The position numbers were made by a program, and so were the translations under genes. 64,000 nt of DNA from Thermohalobaculum sp965263335. GTDB lineage: Bacteria; Pseudomonadota; Alphaproteobacteria; Rhodobacterales; Rhodobacteraceae. Below are positions 18,501-25,482 of the stretch, one piece after another (position 1 is the stretch's first letter; the number at the start of each line of letters is the position of its first letter). A model generated the notes under the pieces. That model ran no database searches and was not told the DNA's origin. It saw only the letters and a list, made by a program, of their open reading frames with translations. The stretch is taken from contig CBDHHE010000001.1 of assembly GCA_965263335.1 (NCBI GenBank), positions 124,001 to 188,000 on the forward strand, read 5' to 3'.

Positions 18501-18725
18501 GAAGCGATCGAGGGCCTGCCGGTCCGGGTTCTCAGGGGCGAAGAAGATGCGGGCCGACGGATCGGGCGGCCAGATCGTGTCGATGCGGGCAAGCGACACC
18601 GCGAGCAGTCCGATCGAGAGCAAAACCCACAACCAGCGCGCCTTGACGATGAAGTTGGCGACCGGTGCGAGACGCCCCGCGCCCAAGCCAGCCTCAGTTT
18701 CCGGAGTCACGTCAGGCATGAGCAT
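15522..18725 (-). CDS. RND/MMPL family exporter fused to LolA-like outer-membrane lipoprotein-sorting domain
   Basis: A 1067-residue two-part protein. Residues 1-791 are a complete MMPL/RND transporter: a helix near 30-48, a periplasmic loop to about 240, a helix bundle at about 245-400, a second loop and a last bundle ending LLLPSLLIWLDKRSLD. Residues 792-1067 are a complete outer-membrane lipoprotein-sorting (LolA-like) protein with its own signal-peptide-like start MSIPRPATVTMVALLIAAGA and the sequence DDQWLYLPAVKRVKRIS. In relatives I know of, the two are adjacent separate genes. Here no stop separates them, yet a strong Shine-Dalgarno precedes the internal ATG at 16352. ATG 18725 is used; ATG 18719 has the better-spaced GGGGG. 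The likely cargo is a lipid or lipopeptide. Confidence 0.9.
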   Translation of the reverse strand: MLMPDVTPETEAGLGAGRLAPVANFIVKARWLWVLLSIGLLAVSLARIDTIWPPDPSARIFFAPENPDRQALDRFENTFAKDDNLMIVVVPENGAVFEPKVLEAIGEITEKSWLLPFVRRVDSITNFQHTYAEGDEMIVRDLIPEPLAVTQDEADEARAIALDRIELVNSFISPSADVTQVQVKFILPQLEPTTEVPSIVAAAKELRADIEAKYPSIDLRFTGSVMINNQFAVSGQEDGQTLMGPMFLAILIIVGLAIRSILGTLSVLVVIVLSAIAGLGALGWMGLALNSVTVLAPLYIMTLAVASAVHILSSCRQTMLETADRREWVRRALSNHMGAIIIACITTSIGFFSLNFSISPPFRQLGNVVGVGVLAAMVYTLTLLPALITFLPISRRTSQAASSRLMDGVAEFVIRFRRILLPTTVLGVMALAAGLSQIKLEDDFLRYFDERYEFRQDTDFTEERLTGVSGLEFPLPSGEAQGINEPAFLAEVSALTDWLRTQTEVTYVRSLTDTIKRLNMNMNADDPAYMRLPVNREEASQFLFLYELSLGYGMDLTDQIDVDRETMRLSVLMSNVTTAQMRELTLRTGDWIAGNAPIIQSAWEKTHPEIALVTPTGVVHVFNLISFRDVRAMLTGTAIALVLISGIITIALWDIRIGLVSLVPNLIPALMAFGLWGYTVGAVTLAIAVVLAATLGIVVDDTVHFLSKYTKARRQGLTAEDAVRYSFRSVGMALFVTTLGLVAGFVILAQSGFSVNGDMAKLTAITISLALIADFLLLPSLLIWLDKRSLDMSIPRPATVTMVALLIAAGAVAVVTGAKAQTPEEKGLAIAEEADRRDLGYGDFEVDGEMVLRDKQGRESRRVFRNMTMERPDPGLGDLGVIVFERPRDIRGTGLLTHAKIEPDDDDQWLYLPAVKRVKRISSSNRTGKFVSSEFSYEDLGSQEVADYDYKWLRDEPCPTDASLNCHVVESYPKNPKSGYSKRIAWTDSEEYRLQFTEFYNRRGDLEKTLTFEGYRQYLGQYWRADVMRMVNKQTAKETDLVWTDYRFRVGLGDSDFSSQRLATMAR
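16350..16365 (-). promoter_or_regulatory. Internal ribosome-binding site and ATG within the RND-LolA fusion
   Basis: On the minus strand AAGGAG (16365-16360) lies 7 bases before an in-frame ATG (16352-16350), exactly where the LolA-like part begins (residue 792 of the fusion). This is among the best ribosome-binding sites in the window. It suggests that the LolA-like protein of 276 residues (16352 down to 15522) can also be made on its own, or that the fusion arose recently by loss of the exporter stop codon. Confidence 0.6.
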
Positions 18726-18739
18726 TGTCCCCCAAGCTC

Positions 18740-18815
18740 AAAAATGAATAATTTCAACAATCTTCATTTCTCCGCGACTGTCAATCCTGAAAAATGAATG
18801 TTTTCTGAAATATTC
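18740..18815. promoter_or_regulatory. AT-rich repeat region upstream of exporter operon, candidate TetR operators
   Basis: In an otherwise GC-rich sequence, AAAAATGAAT occurs twice in direct orientation (18740-18749 and 18790-18799), and an inverted copy TTCATTT lies between them (18763-18769). The first copy is part of TGAATAATTTCA (TGAA/TTCA arms). The block lies just upstream of the exporter start and before the divergent RNase P RNA promoter. It is a plausible binding region for the operon-encoded TetR regulator; this is inference from position and symmetry only. Confidence 0.4.
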
Positions 18816-18837
18816 TCGTCCGCAGATCAACACGCGC

Positions 18838-18866
18838 TTGACGCGCAGGATGCCTCGGTCTACGGC
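18838..18866 (+). promoter_or_regulatory. Promoter of RNase P RNA
   Basis: TTGACG (18838-18843), a 17-base spacer and TACGGC (18861-18866) are followed 7 bases later by the G that opens helix P1 of the RNase P RNA (18873). Spacing is ideal for a housekeeping sigma-70 promoter. The -10 is weak (three of six matches to TATAAT), as is common in alphaproteobacteria. Confidence 0.65.
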
Positions 18867-18872
18867 GACAAC

Positions 18873-19256
18873 GCGGATGGCCGGACGGTCGCGCGCGTCG
18901 GCTTTGGCGGACACGTGAGGAAAGTCCGGGCTCTATGAAGGAACGACGCCGGGTAACGCCCGGCGGGGGAGACCCCAGGGAAAGCGCCACAGAGATCAGA
19001 CCGCCCACCCTCTCATGGGGGCAACCGGGCAAGGGTGAAACGGTGCGGTAAGAGCGCACCGCGCCCCTGGTAACAGGGGCGGCACGGCAAGCCCCGTCGA
19101 GAGCAAGATCAGATAGGGGGAACACGCGTTCGCGCACGGCGTCCTTCGGCCGGTTCCCCGGGTAGATCGCACGAGGGTGCGGGCGACCGCACTCCAAGAT
19201 GAATGGCCGTCGATGCGCCTCGGCGCGGGACAGAACCCGGCTTACAGGTCATCCGC
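18873..19256 (+). ncRNA. rnpB: RNase P RNA (bacterial type A)
   Basis: This is the catalytic RNA of ribonuclease P, which matures tRNA 5' ends. The universally conserved 5' P4 strand GAGGAAAGTCCGGGCTC is present near 18916, and the 3' partner ACAGAACCCGGCTTACAGGT near 19230-19248. The ends pair as helix P1: GCGGATGGCC (18873-18882) with GGTCATCCGC (19247-19256), with one G-U pair. Length of about 384 nt fits alphaproteobacterial RNAs. It is divergent from the exporter operon and convergent with the caspase-like gene, whose stop is 34 bases away. Confidence 0.95.
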
Positions 19257-19290
19257 ACTCCGCTCTACACGGCAGTCGCCGAGGACCGGC

Positions 19291-20814
19291 CTATCGGAAA
19301 ATGTCGCGGAACCCATGTCCGATTTTGCGGAACGCGGCACCGAGGTGACTGCCTTCACGCTCCGGCTCGGCCGTCGGCGCAGGCTGGGGATTTGTGGAGG
19401 CTACAGCCGGGCGTTGCGCCCGCTCTTTCACCACGGACAAATAAGCTTGGTATGCCGTCTCGGTTTCACGCTTCAACCGTTCGAGCTGCACTTCCGTGAT
19501 GTATCCCGTCGGCGGATCGGAGATGCTCTCCTGCCAGCTCAGAATGGCAGCGCGTGAACGTTGTCCGAGCACGCCATCGGCGCCGCCCGGATCGAACCCC
19601 GCATACTTGAGCCGGCGCTGCAGCTCACGTCGCTCATTGCGGTCCAGCTCGAGCCGTGCTTCACGCTCCTCCGGCGAGAGAGCCGCCAGTTCCGGATCCA
19701 AAGCCGCGGGAGAGGTCGAGGCCAAGCTGGACGTGGTCTTCTCACGCTCCTGCTTCAAGCGATAGATCCGGGAGGCGGCCAGAGCCGCAAACTTGCCCTC
19801 AGGGAACGCATCCAGATATACCTGATACTCCTCGATCGTGTTGCCGCTCGACGCATCACGCCAAAGCTGGAGTTCGATCTCCGGATCAACCGGCTCGGGT
19901 GCAACGCTGGGTTCGGGCTCAGGCGTCGGCGCGTCCTCAATCTCCTTCTCGCCCGGTGCGAGAGGCGCCAGCGGCGGCGGAGCTTCACTGGTCTTGTTGA
20001 CCGCAAGCACGACCGGTGGTTCTTCCGGTTCAGCCGTCCGGAAGTAGAACTTGCCGGTCAATGAGGAGTTTGACCACGGGCGCTGCCGCTCTCGCGTCGA
20101 TTCCCAGACATCGCTGCGAACATCGATCATCATCGAGTGAATTTCCAAGCCCGGCTCTTCTATGTGATCGAGCAAAGCTCGCGTGAACGGACTGTGGCGC
20201 TGATCTGGATCTCCATCGAGTGCCAGTGCGCCCGGATCCGTTGCAAATGCAATCAGTGTACCGCCCGCCGAGTTGACATCGATCTTGGCCAGGCCATCCT
20301 CGACGCGCCCGTTTGATCGGGTGCGCGACATGCCGCGGGTCAGCTGCTCCTTGAACGGATTGTCCCGGCAGGCGTCCAGAAACACCAGCTTCACGCGGGG
20401 CTCGCGCTCCATCTGATCGAGGATCAAATTCATGTTCACCGCGGCAAACTGCAGGTCTGTTTCGTCCTTCAGCTCGGCATCCACGGGGATCAGGTAGTTG
20501 TCCCCGCTCACCTGAATGCCGTGCCCCGCATAAAAGAAGAGCGCGACATCAGAGCCTACAAGCGCTTCCGAGAACTCGCGCAAAGCTCTCTGCATCCCGC
20601 GCTGGTCGAGGTCTATGCCCGTCACGACATCGAAGCCAAGGTTGCCGAGCGATGTCGCAATCGCCTGCGCATCGTTGGTGGGATTCTGCAGCGCGGAGAC
20701 CGTTTCGTAGGAACTGTTGCCGATCACCAAGGCAACACGACGTTCAGCCAAAGCCGTGGAATTCCAGAGCACAAGCGCACTCAACACCACAAGAAAAAGC
20801 CTGGGAAGGCTCAT
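19291..20814 (-). CDS. Secreted caspase-like (C14) protein with peptidoglycan-binding-like domain
   Basis: A 507-residue exported protein with signal peptide MSLPRLFLVVLSALVLWNST, then a caspase/metacaspase fold at about 28-260. The catalytic dyad is intact: His98 in YAGHGIQ and Cys149 in LDACRDNP. A Pro/Glu-rich linker follows (about 275-320), then a helical repeat-like part and a PG_binding_1-like segment (RRLKYAGFDPGGADGVLG, near 420-440). It should act in the periplasm or at the cell wall; substrates are unknown. ATG 20814 follows GGGGGACGAG. A second caspase homologue lies at 32584-33891. Confidence 0.9.
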   Translation of the reverse strand: MSLPRLFLVVLSALVLWNSTALAERRVALVIGNSSYETVSALQNPTNDAQAIATSLGNLGFDVVTGIDLDQRGMQRALREFSEALVGSDVALFFYAGHGIQVSGDNYLIPVDAELKDETDLQFAAVNMNLILDQMEREPRVKLVFLDACRDNPFKEQLTRGMSRTRSNGRVEDGLAKIDVNSAGGTLIAFATDPGALALDGDPDQRHSPFTRALLDHIEEPGLEIHSMMIDVRSDVWESTRERQRPWSNSSLTGKFYFRTAEPEEPPVVLAVNKTSEAPPPLAPLAPGEKEIEDAPTPEPEPSVAPEPVDPEIELQLWRDASSGNTIEEYQVYLDAFPEGKFAALAASRIYRLKQEREKTTSSLASTSPAALDPELAALSPEEREARLELDRNERRELQRRLKYAGFDPGGADGVLGQRSRAAILSWQESISDPPTGYITEVQLERLKRETETAYQAYLSVVKERAQRPAVASTNPQPAPTAEPEREGSHLGAAFRKIGHGFRDIFR

Positions 20815-20935
20815 CTCGTCCCCCTGATCGGCTACCCAACGTGGAGGCAGTTTACCCGGAATACGTCCGAGCGCCAAGTCCGACCCAGTCGACAACTACG
20901 AAAGACGAGAGCGCCATCAAGAACACTCGCCCCTC

Positions 20936-23338
20936 TCAAGACGAACCGCGCATCCGCGCACCCGAGGGATCGAACAACGCATTCAGCGAAACGCGGGCAT
21001 TGAGCTCGTCGCCTGCGACATCGATCGCCAACAGCGCCCCGTCCTTCGCGGCGCTGGCATCGACAAGTGCAAGCGCCACCGGATGATCGATGCGGTATCC
21101 ATAAGCGGCTGAAGTTGTCTTGCCCACGATCTCTCCGCTGACCCGCACCGGCTCGTTGCCCAACGGAACGGCCGTTTTGTCCTCGACAGCAAGCATCACG
21201 ATCCGCTTCTGGACACCGTCCATCCGCCTTCCGTCAAGCGCTGCTCGGCCCGTAAACGACTTTGACCAAGCGATGGTGAAGTCCAGTCCCGCCTCGAGCG
21301 GAGTGACGCCCGAATCAAGCTCGTGACCGTAGGCGAGAAATCCCTTTTCGATGCGCATCGATGTTTGGGCAAGGAGACCTGCGGGATGGGCGCCCGCCGT
21401 GCGCAAGTTGTCGTAGAGCGCCGGCACGTCTTGGGCGGCACAACTGATCTCCCACCCCGGTTCTCCGACATATGACATTCGGGTCGCGCGCACTTGAACA
21501 CCGGCGAGGCTCGCCTCGCGGGAGCGGAAGTACCCGATCGCGGACAGTTCGGGCGCTCCCAGCGACTCGGTGATGCTCCCCGATTCAGGTCCCATCAAAC
21601 CAAGCATGGCGACATCATCCGTGCGGTCTTCGAGCGAAACATCCTCACCCTCCAGCCGCGCGCGTCTCAGCCACGCCATATCGCGCTTCAAGGCGGTCGA
21701 GCCGACGGTGAGCCTGAAGCGGTTCTCGTCCAAGCGAACGACGGTCAGATCACTCTCTATCCCGCCACGTTCATTCAGCATGACCGTGTAAATCGCAGTC
21801 CCCGGCGGTCGATCGATCTTGTTCGCGCAGACACGCTCGAGGAACGAACAGGCATCCGGTCCTTCCACATCGATCTTGCCAAAGCTTGAGAGATCGAAGA
21901 GCGCCGCACGTGTGTGGGCGCACGAGACCTCATAGCCGACCTGCGCAAACCATTCTGGACGGTCAAAGCCGAGCCCTGGTTCCCGGGTGCTGTTGAAAAA
22001 CAACGGTCGCTCCGACGCACCAATCTGACCGAAATGCGCACCGGCAGCGGCATGACGGGCATGCAACGGCCCCAAGGCAAGGCATCGCGCACTAGACCAC
22101 TGTCGTCCCGGGTAGGCGATTTCGTAGTGTCGGCCCAGAACTTCTGGGACGCGGGTGGCAAGTGCCGTTACATCGTTCCAAGCGCCCGAGAAACGTTTGG
22201 GATCGACTTCATGAAGATCGCCCGGCAGATGTCCCTCTGCAATACAATGAGCCAGAGCCATCCCTGCCCCGCCACCGGTCGCAACCCCCACCGAATTCAT
22301 CCCGCACCCGAGGAAAAGACCCTGCGTCTCCGCAGCCTCGCCCAGCAGAAAGCTGCCATCTGGAGTGAAACTCTCGGGTCCGTTCAGCAGCATCTTGACC
22401 TGCGCTGTCTCGAGGACAGGCAGACGATGCAGCGCGTTCGCCATCATCGGCTCGAAGTGATCCCAGTCCTCAGGCAGCAGCTGAAACGCAAAATCTGGAC
22501 CGAGGCGCGCCGGATCGATGGCCTTCCCCATAGGTTCAAAACACCCGACCAGCAATCCGCCTGAATCGTCACGGATGTAGAGATGACCGTCATGGTCCGA
22601 GAGCGTCGGTACGTTGCCCTCGAGCCCCTCGACCGGTTTCGTCAACAAATAGAAGTGCTCGCAGGGCCAGACTGGAACATCGGCACCTGCCAGAGCCGCC
22701 GTGTGCCGGCTCCAGAGCCCCGTGCAGAGCGCAAGTGCGTCGCAGCGAACGGTACCGCGCGCCGTTTCGATCCCCGTGATCCGACCCCGCTCGGTCAGCA
22801 CACCCGCGAGCGCCACATCCTCGAACACGCGCGCGCCCCGGGCCCGCGCACCCTTGATGAGCGCCGCGCAAAGATCGGACGGGCTCACGCGACCATCACC
22901 TGGTGACCAGACCGCGCCGATCACGTCCGATGCATTCATCAGCGGCCAGCGTTCCTTCGCCTCGCAGGGATCGACTGACGTGGCCTCAACGCCAAACAGC
23001 TTCGCCAGAGCCTCTTGCCGACGGATATGGATGAGACGGTCCGCGTTGGTGGCAATCGACAGCGAGCCCTTGTTGATCCATCCTGTCTGCTGGCCGGTTT
23101 CGGCCTCAAGCGCAGTGTAGAGCGAAATCGAGTAGCGGATCAGGTCCGTCATGTTTCGTGTCGAGCGCAACGCACGGACCTGTGCTGCCGAATGCCATGT
23201 GGTGCCGGATGTGAGCTTGTTGCGTTCCAGCAGGATCGCGTCTGTCACGCCGCGCTTTGCAAGATGATAAAGCGTCGAGCAGCCCATGACACCGCCACCG
23301 ATGACGACGACGCTCGCATGATCCGGCAATTGCTGCAT
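20936..23338 (-). CDS. GcvT-domain FAD-dependent oxidoreductase (dimethylglycine/sarcosine dehydrogenase type)
   Basis: An 800-residue two-domain enzyme. The N-terminal DAO-type FAD domain has the dinucleotide motif VVVIGGGVMGCS (10-21) and the SGTTWHSA motif, whose His49 matches the covalent FAD histidine of dimethylglycine dehydrogenases. The C-terminal half (about 430-800) is a GcvT-like tetrahydrofolate-binding aminomethyl domain. The predicted reaction is oxidative N-demethylation of a methylated glycine or related amine, passing the C1 unit to folate. The ATG at 23338 follows GGGAGC at a distance. It is in the same orientation as the peroxiredoxin, SDR and rsmD genes. The exact methylated substrate is not readable. 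Confidence 0.9.
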   Translation of the reverse strand: MQQLPDHASVVVIGGGVMGCSTLYHLAKRGVTDAILLERNKLTSGTTWHSAAQVRALRSTRNMTDLIRYSISLYTALEAETGQQTGWINKGSLSIATNADRLIHIRRQEALAKLFGVEATSVDPCEAKERWPLMNASDVIGAVWSPGDGRVSPSDLCAALIKGARARGARVFEDVALAGVLTERGRITGIETARGTVRCDALALCTGLWSRHTAALAGADVPVWPCEHFYLLTKPVEGLEGNVPTLSDHDGHLYIRDDSGGLLVGCFEPMGKAIDPARLGPDFAFQLLPEDWDHFEPMMANALHRLPVLETAQVKMLLNGPESFTPDGSFLLGEAAETQGLFLGCGMNSVGVATGGGAGMALAHCIAEGHLPGDLHEVDPKRFSGAWNDVTALATRVPEVLGRHYEIAYPGRQWSSARCLALGPLHARHAAAGAHFGQIGASERPLFFNSTREPGLGFDRPEWFAQVGYEVSCAHTRAALFDLSSFGKIDVEGPDACSFLERVCANKIDRPPGTAIYTVMLNERGGIESDLTVVRLDENRFRLTVGSTALKRDMAWLRRARLEGEDVSLEDRTDDVAMLGLMGPESGSITESLGAPELSAIGYFRSREASLAGVQVRATRMSYVGEPGWEISCAAQDVPALYDNLRTAGAHPAGLLAQTSMRIEKGFLAYGHELDSGVTPLEAGLDFTIAWSKSFTGRAALDGRRMDGVQKRIVMLAVEDKTAVPLGNEPVRVSGEIVGKTTSAAYGYRIDHPVALALVDASAAKDGALLAIDVAGDELNARVSLNALFDPSGARMRGSS

Positions 23339-23546
23339 CTGGTTGAGCTCCCGGCGTTCCGTGCAGGCACAGGATCGCACGGGAAAGCGCGCGTTCAAAG
23401 CAGGGCCGGTTGCCGTGCGGACCTGATGCTGGTGCGCCTTGCGCCGAGAAGTCTGCCCGGCGGGTGACCGTAAGGAGATCCGATCGAGGTACGAATTCGC
23501 GGCTGCGGTGTGGGCCGCCGACCGGATGGCGGCAGCCCGATCTGCT

Positions 23547-24035
23547 TTACATGCTTTCCAACATGGCTTCGGCCGACGTCAACGACATCTCGCCAGGCGC
23601 ATCTTCCACGTTGATCGACTTGACTGCACCATCCTCGACAAGGGCCGAGAAGCGTTTCACGCGCACGCCGAGCCCTGCGGCAGAGGCGTCGAAATCCAGC
23701 CCCATGCCCTTGGCAAGCTCGGCGTCCGCGTCGCCGAGGCAACGGATTCCGGCACCGGCGGCACCGCTTTCTGCGCTCCAGGCCTTCATCACGAACGGAT
23801 CGTTGACCGAAACACAAACAATCTCGTCGACGCCCTTCGCCTTGAGAGCCGCCGCATTGTTGATGTAGCTCGGCATGTGCTTCTGGTGGCAAGTCGGCGT
23901 GTAAGCGCCGGGCACCCCGAAGATTGCCACCGTCTTTCCGGCGAAGACATCTTCACTTGTCACCTTTCCGGGACCGCTGTCCGTCATCTCGAACAGGGTC
24001 GCTGCAGGCATCTTGTCGCCAACTCCAATTGTCAT
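23547..24035 (-). CDS. Peroxiredoxin, Prx5 type
   Basis: A 162-residue thiol peroxidase of the atypical 2-Cys Prx5 group, which reduces hydrogen peroxide and alkyl hydroperoxides. The active-site motif is PGAYTPTC with peroxidatic Cys49. A second Cys occurs in GIRCLGDAD and could be the resolving residue, although Prx5 members often use glutaredoxin. The ATG at 24035 follows GAGGAG by 10 bases. It is 35 bases downstream of the SDR gene, so probably in one transcript with it. The protein is cytosolic (no signal peptide). Confidence 0.93.
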   Translation of the reverse strand: MTIGVGDKMPAATLFEMTDSGPGKVTSEDVFAGKTVAIFGVPGAYTPTCHQKHMPSYINNAAALKAKGVDEIVCVSVNDPFVMKAWSAESGAAGAGIRCLGDADAELAKGMGLDFDASAAGLGVRVKRFSALVEDGAVKSINVEDAPGEMSLTSAEAMLESM

Positions 24036-24070
24036 GGCTCGGATTCTCCTCTCTGATCTGACTTCGTGGA

Positions 24071-24838
24071 CTACTTCGGGCCCATGCGGATTGCACCGTC
24101 GAGGCGGATCACCTCACCGTTCAAATAGCCGGTTTCGGCGATGAAACAGACGAGCTCGGCAAATTCTCCCGGATCCCCGAGACGCACTGGAAAAGGCACT
24201 TGCTTGGCGAGGCTCTCCTGCACTTCGCCGGGCAGGCCTCGGAGCATGGGTGTCCCGAAAATGCCAGGCGCGATCGTGGCGACCCGGATGCCCGAGCGTG
24301 CCAGATCCCGCGCAGCCGGCAAGGTCATCGAGACAACACCGCCCTTGGAGGACGCGTAGGCGGCCTGACCGATCTGGCCGTCGAACGCTGCAACGGATGC
24401 CGTGTTGATGATCGCGCCGCGCATGCCGTCCTCGTCGATCGGGTCAGCACCCTGCATGACCCATGCCGCCTTGGACATCACCCGCATGGTGCCAATGAGA
24501 TTGATCTGAATGACCGCCTCAAACGCCGCCATGTCGATGGGGCCGTCCCGGCCCACCGTCTTTCCGGCCGGACCAACGCCGGCGCAGTTCACCACGATCC
24601 GGGGCGCGCCTTGCACCTCGACGGCCTTGGCAATTGCCGATTCGACGCTTTCGTCCGAGGTGACGTCCGTTTTCACGAACAAGCCGCCGAGTTCACGGGC
24701 CACGAGTTCACCGCGTTCCGGGTCGCGGTCGAGCACTACCACGGGCGCACCACGGCCGGCGAGCGCACGCGCCGTCGCCTCTCCAAGTCCGCTGGCTCCG
24801 CCGGTCACGAGTGCCGGGGTGTCCGCGCCAATCTTCAT
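24071..24838 (-). CDS. SDR family oxidoreductase, 3-hydroxyacyl-CoA dehydrogenase (HSD10) type
   Basis: A 255-residue short-chain dehydrogenase. The cofactor motif TGGASGLGEA is at 12-21, an Asp in VLDRD suggests NAD preference, and the catalytic residues are Ser148, Tyr161 and Lys165 (YASSK). Overall composition, with the typical ending RLDGAIRMGPK, matches the type 10 3-hydroxyacyl-CoA dehydrogenases, which act in beta-oxidation of short or branched acyl-CoA. The start is the ATG at 24838 with GGAGAGACAACC upstream. It lies between rsmD and the peroxiredoxin on the same strand. Confidence 0.9.
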   Translation of the reverse strand: MKIGADTPALVTGGASGLGEATARALAGRGAPVVVLDRDPERGELVARELGGLFVKTDVTSDESVESAIAKAVEVQGAPRIVVNCAGVGPAGKTVGRDGPIDMAAFEAVIQINLIGTMRVMSKAAWVMQGADPIDEDGMRGAIINTASVAAFDGQIGQAAYASSKGGVVSMTLPAARDLARSGIRVATIAPGIFGTPMLRGLPGEVQESLAKQVPFPVRLGDPGEFAELVCFIAETGYLNGEVIRLDGAIRMGPK

Positions 24839-24870
24839 TGGTTGTCTCTCCTTCAGCCCGGTCCGAGGAC

Positions 24871-25482
24871 TTAGCCGTTCGATGCGTCGGCGCCAAGCGC
24901 GTTGTCGTGGAACGCCGAAAAGATCAGCACCCGGGTCTCGCCATAGTGCCGGTCATCGCGCAGCTCGGCATCCGCAAGCACCGGCACTTCATCACCAGCA
25001 GCCTGTTCGAGCACCAGGAGCGCACCGGATGCGACCCATCCGCCTTGACAGGCGGAATGCCAAGCACGCGCTCCGACATCCGAGCGATAGGGTGGATCTG
25101 CGAACACCAGATCGTAAGGCGCTCCCCGGCAGGGGCCCAACTTGGTCGCGTCGCGCCGCCAGAGCTTGGTCTGACCGGTCATGCCAAGCCGCTCGATGTT
25201 TTCCCGGATCAAACCGCGCGATGGCGCATGGTCGTCAATGAAGACAGCCCGCTCGGCGCCCCTCGACAGGGCCTCGAGCCCCAGCGCGCCGGTGCCTGCA
25301 AAGAGATCGAGCACCCGGCGCCCCTCGGGCGGCGCAGGGTGTCCATAGTCGCCATGTGCCAGAAGATTGAAGATTGCCTCGCGCACACGATCCGACGTGG
25401 GGCGCAAATGCGCCGACCCTCCGCCCGCCCCTCCCGGCGCCGAAAGCCGCGTTCCGCGAAACCGGCCACCGACAATGCGCAT
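24871..25482 (-). CDS. rsmD: 16S rRNA (guanine(966)-N(2))-methyltransferase RsmD
   Basis: A 203-residue SAM-dependent methyltransferase that modifies G966 of 16S rRNA. The N-terminus MRIVGGRFRG and the block RPTSDRVREAIFNLL are diagnostic of RsmD. The SAM motif DLFAGTGALGLEALSRGA and the catalytic VFADPPY (N6/N2 guanine type) follow. Length is normal for the family. Its ATG overlaps the stop of the upstream class V aminotransferase gene (TGATG), so translation of the two is coupled. Confidence 0.95.
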   Translation of the reverse strand: MRIVGGRFRGTRLSAPGGAGGGSAHLRPTSDRVREAIFNLLAHGDYGHPAPPEGRRVLDLFAGTGALGLEALSRGAERAVFIDDHAPSRGLIRENIERLGMTGQTKLWRRDATKLGPCRGAPYDLVFADPPYRSDVGARAWHSACQGGWVASGALLVLEQAAGDEVPVLADAELRDDRHYGETRVLIFSAFHDNALGADASNG

